A DNA stretch of 64,000 nucleotides, from the NCBI GenBank assembly GCA_016219985.1, contig JACRJO010000010.1:1-64000 (forward strand), read 5' to 3'. The translations under genes were made by a program, and so were the position numbers. Each line of letters starts with the position of its first letter. The stretch's first letter is position 1. This document shows positions 23,557 through 31,615 of the stretch, in pieces. The notes beneath the pieces were generated by a model. The model had not been told where the DNA came from and did not search any database. It saw only the letters and a list, made by a program, of their open reading frames with translations. This stretch comes from Sphingobacteriales bacterium (GTDB lineage: Bacteria > Bacteroidota > Bacteroidia > Chitinophagales > Chitinophagaceae).

Positions 23557-24843
23557 TTGCAAACTCATCATAAAATTATAAACGGAGACAGCAGGCAGAT
23601 GGCAGAATTGCCGGATAACTCAGTTCATTTGGCAATAACTTCTCCCCCTTACTGGCAACTCAAAGACTATGGTTCTGATAACCAGATTGGCTTTCACGAC
23701 AGCTATGAGAATTACATTAACAACCTGAACTTAGTCTGGAAAGAGTGTTACCGCACTCTTCATAATGGTTGCAGGTTATGTGTTAACATCGGTGATCAGT
23801 TTGCCAGGGCTGTTTATTATGGGCGTTATAAGGTTATTCCAATCCGGGAAGAGATCATTAAATTCTGTGAGAATATTGGGTTTGATTATATGGGTGCTGT
23901 CATTTGGCAAAAGGTAACAACATCAAATACAACGGGTGGCGGTGTTCAAATGGGCTCCTATCCATATCCCCGAAACGGGATTTTGAAATTAGACTATGAA
24001 TTTATTTTAGTCTTTAAAAAATTGGGAGACGCCCCTAAACCGACAAAGGAACAAAAGGAACTCTCTAAAATGACTGCAGAAGAATGGAACACTTTTTTTG
24101 CAGGGCACTGGAATTTCACCGGAGCAAGACAGAATAATCATATTGCCATGTTTCCCGAAGAATTGCCAAGGAGATTGATTAAAATGTTTTCCTTTGTCGG
24201 AGAAACTGTTCTCGACCCGTTTGCAGGAAGCGGAACCACCGCTTTAGCAGCCAAAAACACAGACAGAAATTCCATCGGGTACGAAATCAATTCCGAATTT
24301 ATCCCGTTCATTAAAGAAAAATTAGAAATTCAGCAGCAGGATATGAATGGGACGAGCTATGAATTTTTACGGCAAAAAGTCACCCTTTCAGATTTTGAAA
24401 AAGAAATTCAAAAATTACCTTACCTGTTTAAAGATCCCCACACGCTTGACAAAAAAATTGATGTAAAGAAATTGCAGTTCGGTAGTAAGATTGACAAAGA
24501 CAGTTCAACCAAACGTGAAGAGCTCTATACGGTAAAAGAAGTTATCAGCCCCGAAATAATCAGGCTAAGTAACGGCTTAACAGTAAAACTTATCGGCGTT
24601 AAGGAAGACCCGGTAATCAATGGAAAGGCGACAGCCTTTCTCATTGAGAAAACAAAGGGGAAAAGGGTGTTTCTTAAATACGACAGTTTGAAACATGACA
24701 GTGAAAACAACCTGCTTGGCTACCTGTACCTCGAAAACAAAACATTCATTAATGCACATCTAATCAAAAGTGGGTTGGTTCAAGTTGATAGCGGTATGGA
24801 TTTTAAATACAAAAACAAATTTTTAAGCCTTATAACCAAATGA
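23557..24843 (+). CDS. Beta-class DNA methyltransferase (N4-cytosine/N6-adenine) with C-terminal SNase-like domain
   Basis: 428 residues. Catalytic motif IV is TSPPYW near residue 31 and the SAM-binding motif VLDPFAGSGTTALAA follows near 219, the beta-class order; TSPPYW favours N4-cytosine. The start is a TTG, because the first ATG (residue 14) would cut off the conserved INGDSR strand. Residues about 325-428 resemble a staphylococcal-nuclease domain (VKLIGVKEDP, VFLKYDSLKHD, LLGYLYLENKTFINAHLI), but positions usually held by the catalytic Arg and Glu residues are replaced, so it is probably inactive and DNA-binding. With the MjaI-type nuclease downstream it forms an R-M system; CTAG is the expected target by homology. 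Confidence 0.87.
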   Translation: MQTHHKIINGDSRQMAELPDNSVHLAITSPPYWQLKDYGSDNQIGFHDSYENYINNLNLVWKECYRTLHNGCRLCVNIGDQFARAVYYGRYKVIPIREEIIKFCENIGFDYMGAVIWQKVTTSNTTGGGVQMGSYPYPRNGILKLDYEFILVFKKLGDAPKPTKEQKELSKMTAEEWNTFFAGHWNFTGARQNNHIAMFPEELPRRLIKMFSFVGETVLDPFAGSGTTALAAKNTDRNSIGYEINSEFIPFIKEKLEIQQQDMNGTSYEFLRQKVTLSDFEKEIQKLPYLFKDPHTLDKKIDVKKLQFGSKIDKDSSTKREELYTVKEVISPEIIRLSNGLTVKLIGVKEDPVINGKATAFLIEKTKGKRVFLKYDSLKHDSENNLLGYLYLENKTFINAHLIKSGLVQVDSGMDFKYKNKFLSLITK

Positions 24844-25196
24844 ATCCATTACAACTTGCAATACTTGCTTATTTACAACAGAATGCTTTAGGAATACCAA
24901 ACGCTAAAAATTCAGATACAATATACAATGCAATGGTTCAGCAAGGGCTTCCGGTTATTGCTGGAAGAACCCAAGAGCACGTTAGAGCTGCCATTCGTTC
25001 AATGATTAAAGACCATAATCAATTAATCGGTACAGAAAGTGGCTTTAATCCGCCAAATGGCTATTACATAATTCAAAATAAAGATGAAGCGATTTCAACA
25101 ATAATGGATTTAGTAGGCCGTTCAAAGAGTATGCATGACAGAGTTGAAGCTTTAAAAGGTGAATGGAATAGACAAAATCCTGCAAATACGATTTGA
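24840..25196 (+). CDS. Small protein between methyltransferase and restriction enzyme, unknown role
   Basis: 118 residues, overlapping the methyltransferase stop by four bases (ATGA), so translationally coupled. Its own TGA ends one base before the restriction-enzyme ATG. It is mostly helical (LQLAILAYLQQNALG; EHVRAAIRSMIKDHNQLIG; a wing-like GYYIIQNK), which would suit a winged-helix fold. Position inside the operon suggests a control or accessory protein of the R-M system, but it does not look like a classic C protein and I cannot assign it. Confidence 0.65.
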   Translation: MNPLQLAILAYLQQNALGIPNAKNSDTIYNAMVQQGLPVIAGRTQEHVRAAIRSMIKDHNQLIGTESGFNPPNGYYIIQNKDEAISTIMDLVGRSKSMHDRVEALKGEWNRQNPANTI

Positions 25197-25197
25197 A

Positions 25198-25833
25198 ATG
25201 GCAAAAGAATGGATTTTAAACAGTGCGATGAACCGTTTTCAACTCAACTTTAAAAGAAATGTTGGACCAACATCGGAATCAATCAGAAAATGCTCTCCAA
25301 AATCACTTGATGAATGGAGAGAGTATTATTTCGCAAACGTTAAAACAAAAGAACACGTTGAAGATTTAGGAAGAAAGCTTTATGTGAAGATTACGGAGGT
25401 AATAGCATCCGAAGTTGAAGAGGTGACCGAGCAAGATTGTATTGATTATATGGTACAGTTAGTCATTGACCGGACCTTTGACGGTTATATGACCGAAATA
25501 CAAACCGTTTACGGGCAACTTCAAAAAATCTTAGGTGTACAAATACAAGCTGCACCTGATGAATGGGACAGATTATTCAATGTTGATTTTTTTATTCAGG
25601 TAAAAGACAAATACATTGGGCTTCAGATAAAACCTGTTAACACAGGAATTCAACTGCCAGAAATTTTCAAAGAATACGCTTTACAAGAAAAGACACATCA
25701 AAAATTTACGGAGGTTTTTGGTGGTAAAGTGTTTTATTTGTTTTCAGCGAAAGTGGGCGACAAAAAAGAAATTCAAAACAAAGAAGTTATTAATGAGATA
25801 ATAGCAGAAATTAAAAAGCTTGAACAACTATAA
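25198..25833 (+). CDS. Type II restriction endonuclease, MjaI family
   Basis: 211 residues from the ATG at 25198 (MAKEWILNSAMNRFQLN); the upstream in-frame ATG overlaps the preceding gene. The order RNVGPTSESIRKCSPKSLDE, LGRKLYVKITEVI, VIDRTFDGYMTE, QLQKILGVQI, DEWDRLFNVDFFIQVKDKY and IGLQIKP is the pattern I know from the MjaI family, first described in an archaeon, which cuts CTAG. VDFFI followed by LQIK fits a PD-(D/E)xK-like core with Gln replacing Glu. Partner methyltransferase is two genes upstream; all three genes are compactly linked and AT-rich, as in a transferred R-M module. Confidence 0.85.
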   Translation: MAKEWILNSAMNRFQLNFKRNVGPTSESIRKCSPKSLDEWREYYFANVKTKEHVEDLGRKLYVKITEVIASEVEEVTEQDCIDYMVQLVIDRTFDGYMTEIQTVYGQLQKILGVQIQAAPDEWDRLFNVDFFIQVKDKYIGLQIKPVNTGIQLPEIFKEYALQEKTHQKFTEVFGGKVFYLFSAKVGDKKEIQNKEVINEIIAEIKKLEQL

Positions 25834-25890
25834 ACCACATACCTGCCCGTTGGTACAAACAGCTTACCGAAAAATTCAACGCTCACATAA

Positions 25891-26628
25891 ATGATCCTTT
25901 GCATCGGACAGACAAAACCCGTTAAAGGCGATATCCGGCAAAATATTGAAATCCACAAAAAATATATTGCTGCGGCCATTGATAAAAACGCAGACCTGAT
26001 TATTTTCCCCGAACTTTCCCTGACCGGTTACGAACCGGCATTGGCAAGGGAATTAGCAACAACAGACATGGACGGCCGGCTGGATATTTTCCAGGAACTG
26101 AGCGACACAAAAAAGATCATAATTGGCGCCGGCGTTCCTACAATAAATGACAACGACCTGTTTATCAGCATGATTATTTTTCAGCCGGGCGGGAACCGGC
26201 TGACCTATTCCAAACAATTTTTATACCCGGGAGAAGAAGCTGTTTTTACCGCCGGGCAAAAACCGGCCTATATAAGTTTTGACGATCAAAATATCATTGC
26301 ACCCGCTATCTGTTACGAATTATCAAACCCCGGGCATGCCGAAAATGCCAAAGCCAGGCATGCCACTATTTATTTCGCGAGCGTTTTGAATTCGATAAAG
26401 GCCATTGACGGAGATATTCAGAAACTTTCGGAGATAGCCCAAAAACATAAAATGACCGTTTTTATGGCAAATTATACGGGGGAATCAGGCGGATATGAAT
26501 GTGCCGGCAGGTCTTCCATATGGAATACCGAAGGTAAATTAATCGGGCAACTCGGCGACAAAGCAGAAGGTTTGCTGATTTATGATACGGAGACAGGGTT
26601 AATAACCGAAGAAAAAATAACGACGTAA
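25891..26628 (+). CDS. Carbon-nitrogen hydrolase (nitrilase superfamily)
   Basis: 245 residues, ATG at 25891. The Glu-Lys-Cys triad is visible: Glu in LIIFPELSLTGYEP (residue about 46), Lys in YSKQFLYPGE, Cys in APAICYELSNP. The ending GRSSIWNTEGKLIGQLGDKAEGLLI is typical of the amidase members. Substrate unknown. It starts 57 bp after the restriction enzyme stop and has intermediate base composition; it marks the right edge of the accessory region. Confidence 0.87.
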   Translation: MILCIGQTKPVKGDIRQNIEIHKKYIAAAIDKNADLIIFPELSLTGYEPALARELATTDMDGRLDIFQELSDTKKIIIGAGVPTINDNDLFISMIIFQPGGNRLTYSKQFLYPGEEAVFTAGQKPAYISFDDQNIIAPAICYELSNPGHAENAKARHATIYFASVLNSIKAIDGDIQKLSEIAQKHKMTVFMANYTGESGGYECAGRSSIWNTEGKLIGQLGDKAEGLLIYDTETGLITEEKITT

Positions 26629-26646
26629 CTTCCCATCGCTCCCCGG

Positions 26647-27570
26647 ATGCGTTACCGTATAAACCGGGGTGGCGAAATTATTGGGGCAACCATGTTTACC
26701 ATTGATAAAACCGGTGCGGCGCTGATCATCCTCGCTTTCCTGGCGGAGTTTTTAGTGGCCCTGAAATACCAGTCCGGCAAACCGGTGGTAAAGGATATGC
26801 GTGCCAATTTTGTGATCGGTATGTGCATCCTGCTGGCGGGACTGCTGATGAAAGGTGTGGCCCTGGGCGTGAACAGCTTTGTTTACCAGTACGCTTTTTT
26901 CAAACCAGAATTATCCCCGGGGGTCTGGGTGGCCGGCTTTTTTTCCTGTGATTTCGTGCTCTATCTTTTTCACCTGCTCGGCCACAGGACCCGGCTGTTC
27001 TGGGCTGCCCATGTAACGCATCACTCCTCCCTGCATTACAATATATCCGTGGGACTGCGGGTCAATTTTATCCATACCTTCTACCGCTTCCTGTTCTGGG
27101 CGCCGCTCTGCCTGTTGGGTATCCCGCCCTGGATGGTACTCTTCTTTGAATCGGTTACCACCCTCTGGAATGTGCTGATCCATACAGAACGGATCAAAAA
27201 GCTCGGGGTGCTCGATCTTATCTTCAATACGCCTTCCAATCACCGGGTACACCATGCGAGTAACCCACCCTACCTGGATAAAAACCTGGGCGGCATCCTC
27301 ATCATTTATGATCACCTCTTCGGAACCTATGCACCCGAGACCATTAAACCGGTCTATGGCATCACGCATAATATTTACAGTCATAACCCGGCTACCATCC
27401 TCCTGCATGAATACAGGGATATGTTCAGGCAGTTAGCCCTTATCCGCGGATGGAAACCGAAACTGCAATTCCTGTTTTCCAGGCCCGGTCCTGCTGAACG
27501 CAAAGCCGCTACTGAAGAAACAAGGATTCCGTTTCAGCCGTCCCGGGAAAACTCCCTGAATCCCGGGTGA
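26647..27570 (+). CDS. Fatty acid hydroxylase / sterol desaturase family membrane enzyme
   Basis: 307 residues; ATG at 26647, with a second possible start at 26692. Several membrane segments and the eight-histidine di-iron clusters: HLLGHRTRLFWAAHVTHHSSLHYN (three boxes) and NHRVHHASN late in the protein. The family hydroxylates or desaturates membrane lipids, sterol or carotenoid substrates with O2. The C-terminal 40 residues are hydrophilic. Only 18 bp follow the nitrilase gene, so the two may share a transcript. Confidence 0.88.
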   Translation: MRYRINRGGEIIGATMFTIDKTGAALIILAFLAEFLVALKYQSGKPVVKDMRANFVIGMCILLAGLLMKGVALGVNSFVYQYAFFKPELSPGVWVAGFFSCDFVLYLFHLLGHRTRLFWAAHVTHHSSLHYNISVGLRVNFIHTFYRFLFWAPLCLLGIPPWMVLFFESVTTLWNVLIHTERIKKLGVLDLIFNTPSNHRVHHASNPPYLDKNLGGILIIYDHLFGTYAPETIKPVYGITHNIYSHNPATILLHEYRDMFRQLALIRGWKPKLQFLFSRPGPAERKAATEETRIPFQPSRENSLNPG

Positions 27571-27712
27571 CCTGGTTGCGTAAAGACCCGTTCAGTATCA
27601 ACGCCCTGTTGCCCCCTGCCTTTCTTAACATAGTTTTACCCCCTGTTAACTTGCATTCCGGCGGTTTTGTCCCGATCTTGTAATTCAGGTTCAATAGAAA
27701 TGTAATCCCCAT

Positions 27713-27767
27713 GTCACGCAGAGTAGCCCTCTGTAACGAAGTGAAAGAGGGCGTATCGATGCGTGAC
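27713..27767. repeat. Solo structured palindrome of the GIY-YIG-associated type
   Basis: Outer arms GTCACGCA (27713-27720) and TGCGTGAC (27760-27767), inner stem GCCCTCT/AGAGGGC, 13-base loop, with unpaired GAGTA on the left and GTATCGA on the right. The asymmetric segments are identical to those at 6070-6116, although arms and stem differ in sequence. No nuclease gene is next to it. Confidence 0.75.
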
Positions 27768-27786
27768 TTATCCGAAAAAATAACCC

Positions 27787-28767
27787 ATGAAAAGATTTAT
27801 ACCCTTTTATCTTTTTGCCATTTTATTCCTCGCTTCCTGCGGCAGCAGCAAAAAAAGCAGCCGTTCTTCCGGCCCGGTTCCCGAAACAACAGACGGCACA
27901 GCAGGGATCGAATTACCCAAAGCATCCGACTCCGCCCGCTCTTTACTGGAACTGCCCCAGACCCAGGATGGTGGTTTTGTCCTCGCCCCCGGCTTTTATG
28001 AAACCGAATTCAAAACCTATTGCCTCCAGCCCGGTACCCCCGATCCCCGGCCCGGCGACGCCTACCTGCAGGGACCGGTGACGGGTAAACGAAAAGAGAT
28101 CGTGGAATCCGTGCTGCTCAATTCCCGTACAAAAACAGAGATCCCGCAGCGGCATATCCAGCTCCTGCTCTGGTCCGTGGTCAGCGGGTCTGATTTTGAT
28201 AAGCTGTCCTATGAAGTGAAATCAGACGCCATGGAACTGCTGACGCCCGCCCAGGTCTTCCAGCTCAAAGGCGGTGTACCCGGCCTGCTTAAAAATATTT
28301 CCCGCAACAGCGGGCTGGTCGGTGGCGACCTGCAGAAATTGTTTGAGATCGGTTCCGCCTCCTACGAAACCTATGAAAATATCGCCGTGCTCCGCGAACC
28401 TTCCCGGGTAACCCGTAAAGGGGTGCAGTTCGATCAGTGGTACAAACAAAAAGAAAGTTATTATCTCCGCTACTTCCCGGTCAGCTACCAGAAAGTGAAA
28501 ATCCAGGTCTATGTGCCCGATAATCTGCTCGACAGTGCGAACAAACGCAATGGCGAATATATAGTCTTTGATCCCACCGGCCAGCAGGCCATCCCGGCCT
28601 ATACCAATGCACAGCGGCTGGGCATCGGCGCCCCGGTAAAAGATATTTTACGGGTGATCATCCGGGTGAATAAGACCCCGATACCTGAACCCAAGAAACC
28701 GAAGAATCCGAAAAATCCGAAGAATCCCCAAAACCCGAAATTGCCAGATTCAGAACCATCGAACTGA
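27787..28767 (+). CDS. Hypothetical lipoprotein with Lys-Pro-Asn-rich C-terminus
   Basis: 326 residues. Lipoprotein signal MKRFIPFYLFAILFLASC then a Ser/Lys-rich linker. The central part (QRHIQLLLWSVVSGSDFDKL; DAMELLTPAQVFQLKGGVP) looks globular and is unassigned. The last 25 residues repeat PKNPKNPKNPQNPK, a short degenerate tandem repeat at DNA level (28690-28745). Gene starts 20 bp after the solo palindrome. Confidence 0.7.
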   Translation: MKRFIPFYLFAILFLASCGSSKKSSRSSGPVPETTDGTAGIELPKASDSARSLLELPQTQDGGFVLAPGFYETEFKTYCLQPGTPDPRPGDAYLQGPVTGKRKEIVESVLLNSRTKTEIPQRHIQLLLWSVVSGSDFDKLSYEVKSDAMELLTPAQVFQLKGGVPGLLKNISRNSGLVGGDLQKLFEIGSASYETYENIAVLREPSRVTRKGVQFDQWYKQKESYYLRYFPVSYQKVKIQVYVPDNLLDSANKRNGEYIVFDPTGQQAIPAYTNAQRLGIGAPVKDILRVIIRVNKTPIPEPKKPKNPKNPKNPQNPKLPDSEPSN

Positions 28768-28794
28768 TCCGTATATTCAGTATGAAATACCGGG

Positions 28795-29313
28795 ATGAAA
28801 CTTATTTTTAAGATCATATACTATAGCTGCTGCGTCTATATTGCAGTGATCCTTCTTGTTTTACTGGCCCTCCGTATCACTCCCCTGGACTTTGCCCGGA
28901 CAGAATACAGCGATTATTTTGATACCCTCTTCTTTGCCGGAATACCGGTCGCTATACTACTTACAATAACCCGGCTGGGATTCAGGCAAATGGACAAGGC
29001 CGGGAAAAGAAATGCGATCATCAAAACACTCTTCCTCAGTGTGGGAACTTTTCTCCTGTTCATTTTTTACGCCGCGGTTACTTGGGCTGATGGCCTTTGC
29101 CATTATTCTGAGGGGCCCGTATTATTTATTAACCGAAGCCATCCATCCACCCGCATAATAGCCCGGTATTATGGCTGCGGGGCCGTGGACAGCAGCCCCG
29201 CATCGCCTTCTGCTGCAATCAGGAAACCTTTCACCCCCTTTTTTGCAATCATAACCCGTATTGATACCAGCAAACTCGACCTGGAAAAATGGAAAAGAGT
29301 GGGAAAAGAATAA
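28795..29313 (+). CDS. Hypothetical membrane protein
   Basis: 172 residues with three predicted membrane segments: IIYYSCCVYIAVILLVLLAL at the start, LFFAGIPVAILLTITRL, and TLFLSVGTFLLFIFYAAVTW. The C-terminal 70 residues should be outside the membrane. No family recognised. It follows the lipoprotein gene by 27 bp and is likely co-transcribed. Confidence 0.6.
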   Translation: MKLIFKIIYYSCCVYIAVILLVLLALRITPLDFARTEYSDYFDTLFFAGIPVAILLTITRLGFRQMDKAGKRNAIIKTLFLSVGTFLLFIFYAAVTWADGLCHYSEGPVLFINRSHPSTRIIARYYGCGAVDSSPASPSAAIRKPFTPFFAIITRIDTSKLDLEKWKRVGKE

Positions 29314-29531
29314 ACCCTCACCCTTTAATCCTCCTGCCATTCCACCTTAGTAAAGCATCATACAAACTCAACCACTCCCTCTCTCACGCAACTCCAAACT
29401 CCGAACTCCAAACTCCGAACTCTAAACTTCGAACCGGGAACCCCGAACTACAAACCTGCCTGACGGCAGGCAGGCTACGGACTACCAACTACAAACTATA
29501 TTTCCTAACTTTCCCTTCCGAACCTCTCCCC
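29314..29531. repeat. Low-complexity repeat and CCTGCC palindrome
   Basis: A run of 'aactccgaactccaaactc' type sequence, then CCTGCCTGACGGCAGGCAGG (29455-29474), then 'ctaccaactacaaacta'. The next gene's frame runs open through it but is not considered coding there. Confidence 0.6.
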
Positions 29532-30614
29532 ATGCCCCGTCGCCTTACCTTATTCTTGCTCATCCTGTCCTGCTTTACGCTGCGTACGGTGGCCCAGCCC
29601 CCTCTTCCCGATTTTACGGGGATCGACAGCCTTGCCCGGTCCGTCCGTTTTAAGGATAATATTTATGAGCTTACCCGGGAACTGACAGCTCCCTATACCG
29701 ATAAACTCTCCAAACTACGGTCCATCTTTATCTGGATCACGGATAATATCCGCTACGACTATAAATTCTTCAACAAGGAAGAGGAGATCAAAGTGCCCCG
29801 CTGCCGGAGCGGGCAGGACTGCGACGAAGTGATGGCCAACTGGGAGAAAAAGTTCCTTAACACGGTGTTGCGTAAACGAAAAGCGGTCTGTGAAGGCTAC
29901 GCCCTGCTTCTTACCCGGATGTGTGATATCGCGGGTATTGAAGCGGCCACCATCAATGGCTATACCCGGACCAAACCCTATGAGATCGGGAATGCCGGGC
30001 CCATTGACCATGCCTGGAACGCCGTATGGCTCGACAGCGACTGGTACTTACTCGACCCGACCTGGGCGGCCGGTGTGTGCACCGAGGATGAAAACACGGG
30101 TAAGCTGAACGGGTTTCAGAAAAAGTATAATAATTATTATTTCCTGACCCCCTTTGAAGAGTTCTCCCGCAATCATTTCCCGCAATACACCCGCTGGGTG
30201 TTGAAACCGGGCTATACCAAGGATAAATTTGCCGCCAATCCCTATTATGACCCGGCCACGCTCAGCAAGATCAGGCTAATCTCCCCGCAATCCGGGATGA
30301 TCAATGGTCAAAAAGGAGACACGATCCATTTCAAATTTGACTATACAGGGCAGATTGAAAAATTACAGGTGAACTCCAATCTCTTCCGCAACCCGGATAT
30401 CTGGGGCTGGGAGCAGGTGTCCAAACGAAGGAAAATCTGGGTAAAAGATACGTTCGCGGTCAAACGTCAGCGTTATATTTCCTTTACCCGGTCCGGTGAC
30501 CGGGTTGAATTTGATTATGTGATCCCCGAAAATTCCCTCTATTATCTCGATATTCTTTTCGATTACCAGCGGGTGATGCGGTTTAAAGTGGTCATTATCA
30601 AAAAAACCCGGTAG
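29532..30614 (+). CDS. Exported transglutaminase-like (cysteine protease fold) protein
   Basis: 360 residues from the ATG at 29532, chosen because MPRRLTLFLLILSCFTLRTVAQ is a signal peptide and everything upstream is repeat. The transglutaminase core is complete: Cys in AVCEGYALLLTRM (residue about 120), His in PIDHAWNAVWL, Asp in WYLLDPTWAAG. The C-terminal 130 residues are beta-rich. Such proteins act on peptides or cell-surface proteins in the periplasm; the target is unknown. Confidence 0.85.
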   Translation: MPRRLTLFLLILSCFTLRTVAQPPLPDFTGIDSLARSVRFKDNIYELTRELTAPYTDKLSKLRSIFIWITDNIRYDYKFFNKEEEIKVPRCRSGQDCDEVMANWEKKFLNTVLRKRKAVCEGYALLLTRMCDIAGIEAATINGYTRTKPYEIGNAGPIDHAWNAVWLDSDWYLLDPTWAAGVCTEDENTGKLNGFQKKYNNYYFLTPFEEFSRNHFPQYTRWVLKPGYTKDKFAANPYYDPATLSKIRLISPQSGMINGQKGDTIHFKFDYTGQIEKLQVNSNLFRNPDIWGWEQVSKRRKIWVKDTFAVKRQRYISFTRSGDRVEFDYVIPENSLYYLDILFDYQRVMRFKVVIIKKTR

Positions 30615-30667
30615 ACCCCTTTAAAAAACAGTACCGGATTACTATTTTTACCGGATAACTGCCAGAC

Positions 30668-31177
30668 TTGAAGCCAAAGCCCTGTTTACTCCTGCTCCTT
30701 ATCATTTTTTCCCTTTCGCTCTCCGCACAGGAGGCGGCTATTGCCCGCAACACGTTTTATGCGGAGGGAGCCACGAGGGGCGCTTTGTATTCTATCAATT
30801 ACGACCGTATCTTTCGCCTGGGCGCCCGGTTTACCAATACCTGCCGCATCGGCTTTTCTTTATTGAATGACAGGATGGCCCTCCCGCTGGGAATAAATTT
30901 TTTAAAAGGGGATGGCTTCCATCATTTTGAATTCGGTCTGACCGTGGTTCCGCTGGTGGAGAAGTACCGGCAACTTTTTTCAGCCGGCAATATTTCGGAT
31001 AAAAAGCTCTATATCATTCCCGGCGCCGGTTACCGTTACCAGCCCCCGGGGGGCGGGTTTTTCTTTAAGATCATAGCGGCTCCCGTTATTTATCTCGATC
31101 CCCCTTCGGATCATTTCTGGAAAATGGACGGGAAAGTATATGCGGGCGGTGCTATCGGGGCGGGAATCAGTTTTTAG
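30668..31177 (+). CDS. Exported small beta-barrel-like protein, hypothetical
   Basis: 169 residues, with a TTG start at 30668 giving the signal peptide (M)KPKPCLLLLLIIFSLSLSAQ. The rest alternates short amphipathic strands (TFYAEGATRGALYSINYD, FHHFEFGLTVVPLVEKY, KLYIIPGAGYRYQ) and ends in AGAGISF, with Phe at the terminus as in outer-membrane barrels. No assigned family. Confidence 0.65.
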   Translation: MKPKPCLLLLLIIFSLSLSAQEAAIARNTFYAEGATRGALYSINYDRIFRLGARFTNTCRIGFSLLNDRMALPLGINFLKGDGFHHFEFGLTVVPLVEKYRQLFSAGNISDKKLYIIPGAGYRYQPPGGGFFFKIIAAPVIYLDPPSDHFWKMDGKVYAGGAIGAGISF

Positions 31178-31178
31178 T

Positions 31179-31610
31179 ATGAAAAAGCCTAAACAAAAGA
31201 TGCAGGAAGTGGATTTTAAATCCGTCGAAGAATTCCTTGAGTACCTGCCGGAGGAAGAAAGAGTCATTGTGGATAAACTGCGGAAACTGGTACTGGACTG
31301 CGCCCCGGATGCCAGGGAGAAACTTTCCTTTAATGTTCCTTTCTACAGCTATCACCGCAATTTTTGCTTTATCTGGCCCGCTTCTGTTCTCTGGGGTAAA
31401 AAGAAATCCTACGAAGGGGTGCGGCTGGGCTTTACCAGCGGCTACCTGATGGCAGATGAAATTGGCTATCTGGATAAGGGCGGACGCAAACAGGTGTACT
31501 GGAGGGACTTCGTCCATCCCAAAGAGATTGACGCCGAACTGATACGGGCCTATATCTACGAAGCCCTTTTTATCGACGAGGAGCAATACAAAGCAAAGCG
31601 GAAAAAATAA
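31179..31610 (+). CDS. DUF1801 family protein
   Basis: 143 residues from the ATG at 31179. The pattern VEEFLEYLPEEERVIVDKLRKLVLDCAP then LSFNVPFYSYHRNFCFIWPA is that of the DUF1801 (YdhG-type) fold. Two related domains are fused in the protein at 37610. Starts one base after the preceding stop. Convergent with the AraC-type gene at 31616, only 5 bp away. Confidence 0.75.
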   Translation: MKKPKQKMQEVDFKSVEEFLEYLPEEERVIVDKLRKLVLDCAPDAREKLSFNVPFYSYHRNFCFIWPASVLWGKKKSYEGVRLGFTSGYLMADEIGYLDKGGRKQVYWRDFVHPKEIDAELIRAYIYEALFIDEEQYKAKRKK

Positions 31611-31615
31611 GCCCC

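Noticed and set aside
25198..25833. Toxin-antitoxin interpretation of the two small genes after the DNA methyltransferase
   Set aside because: The second is a full-length MjaI-type endonuclease with its family's motif order, which explains the operon better.
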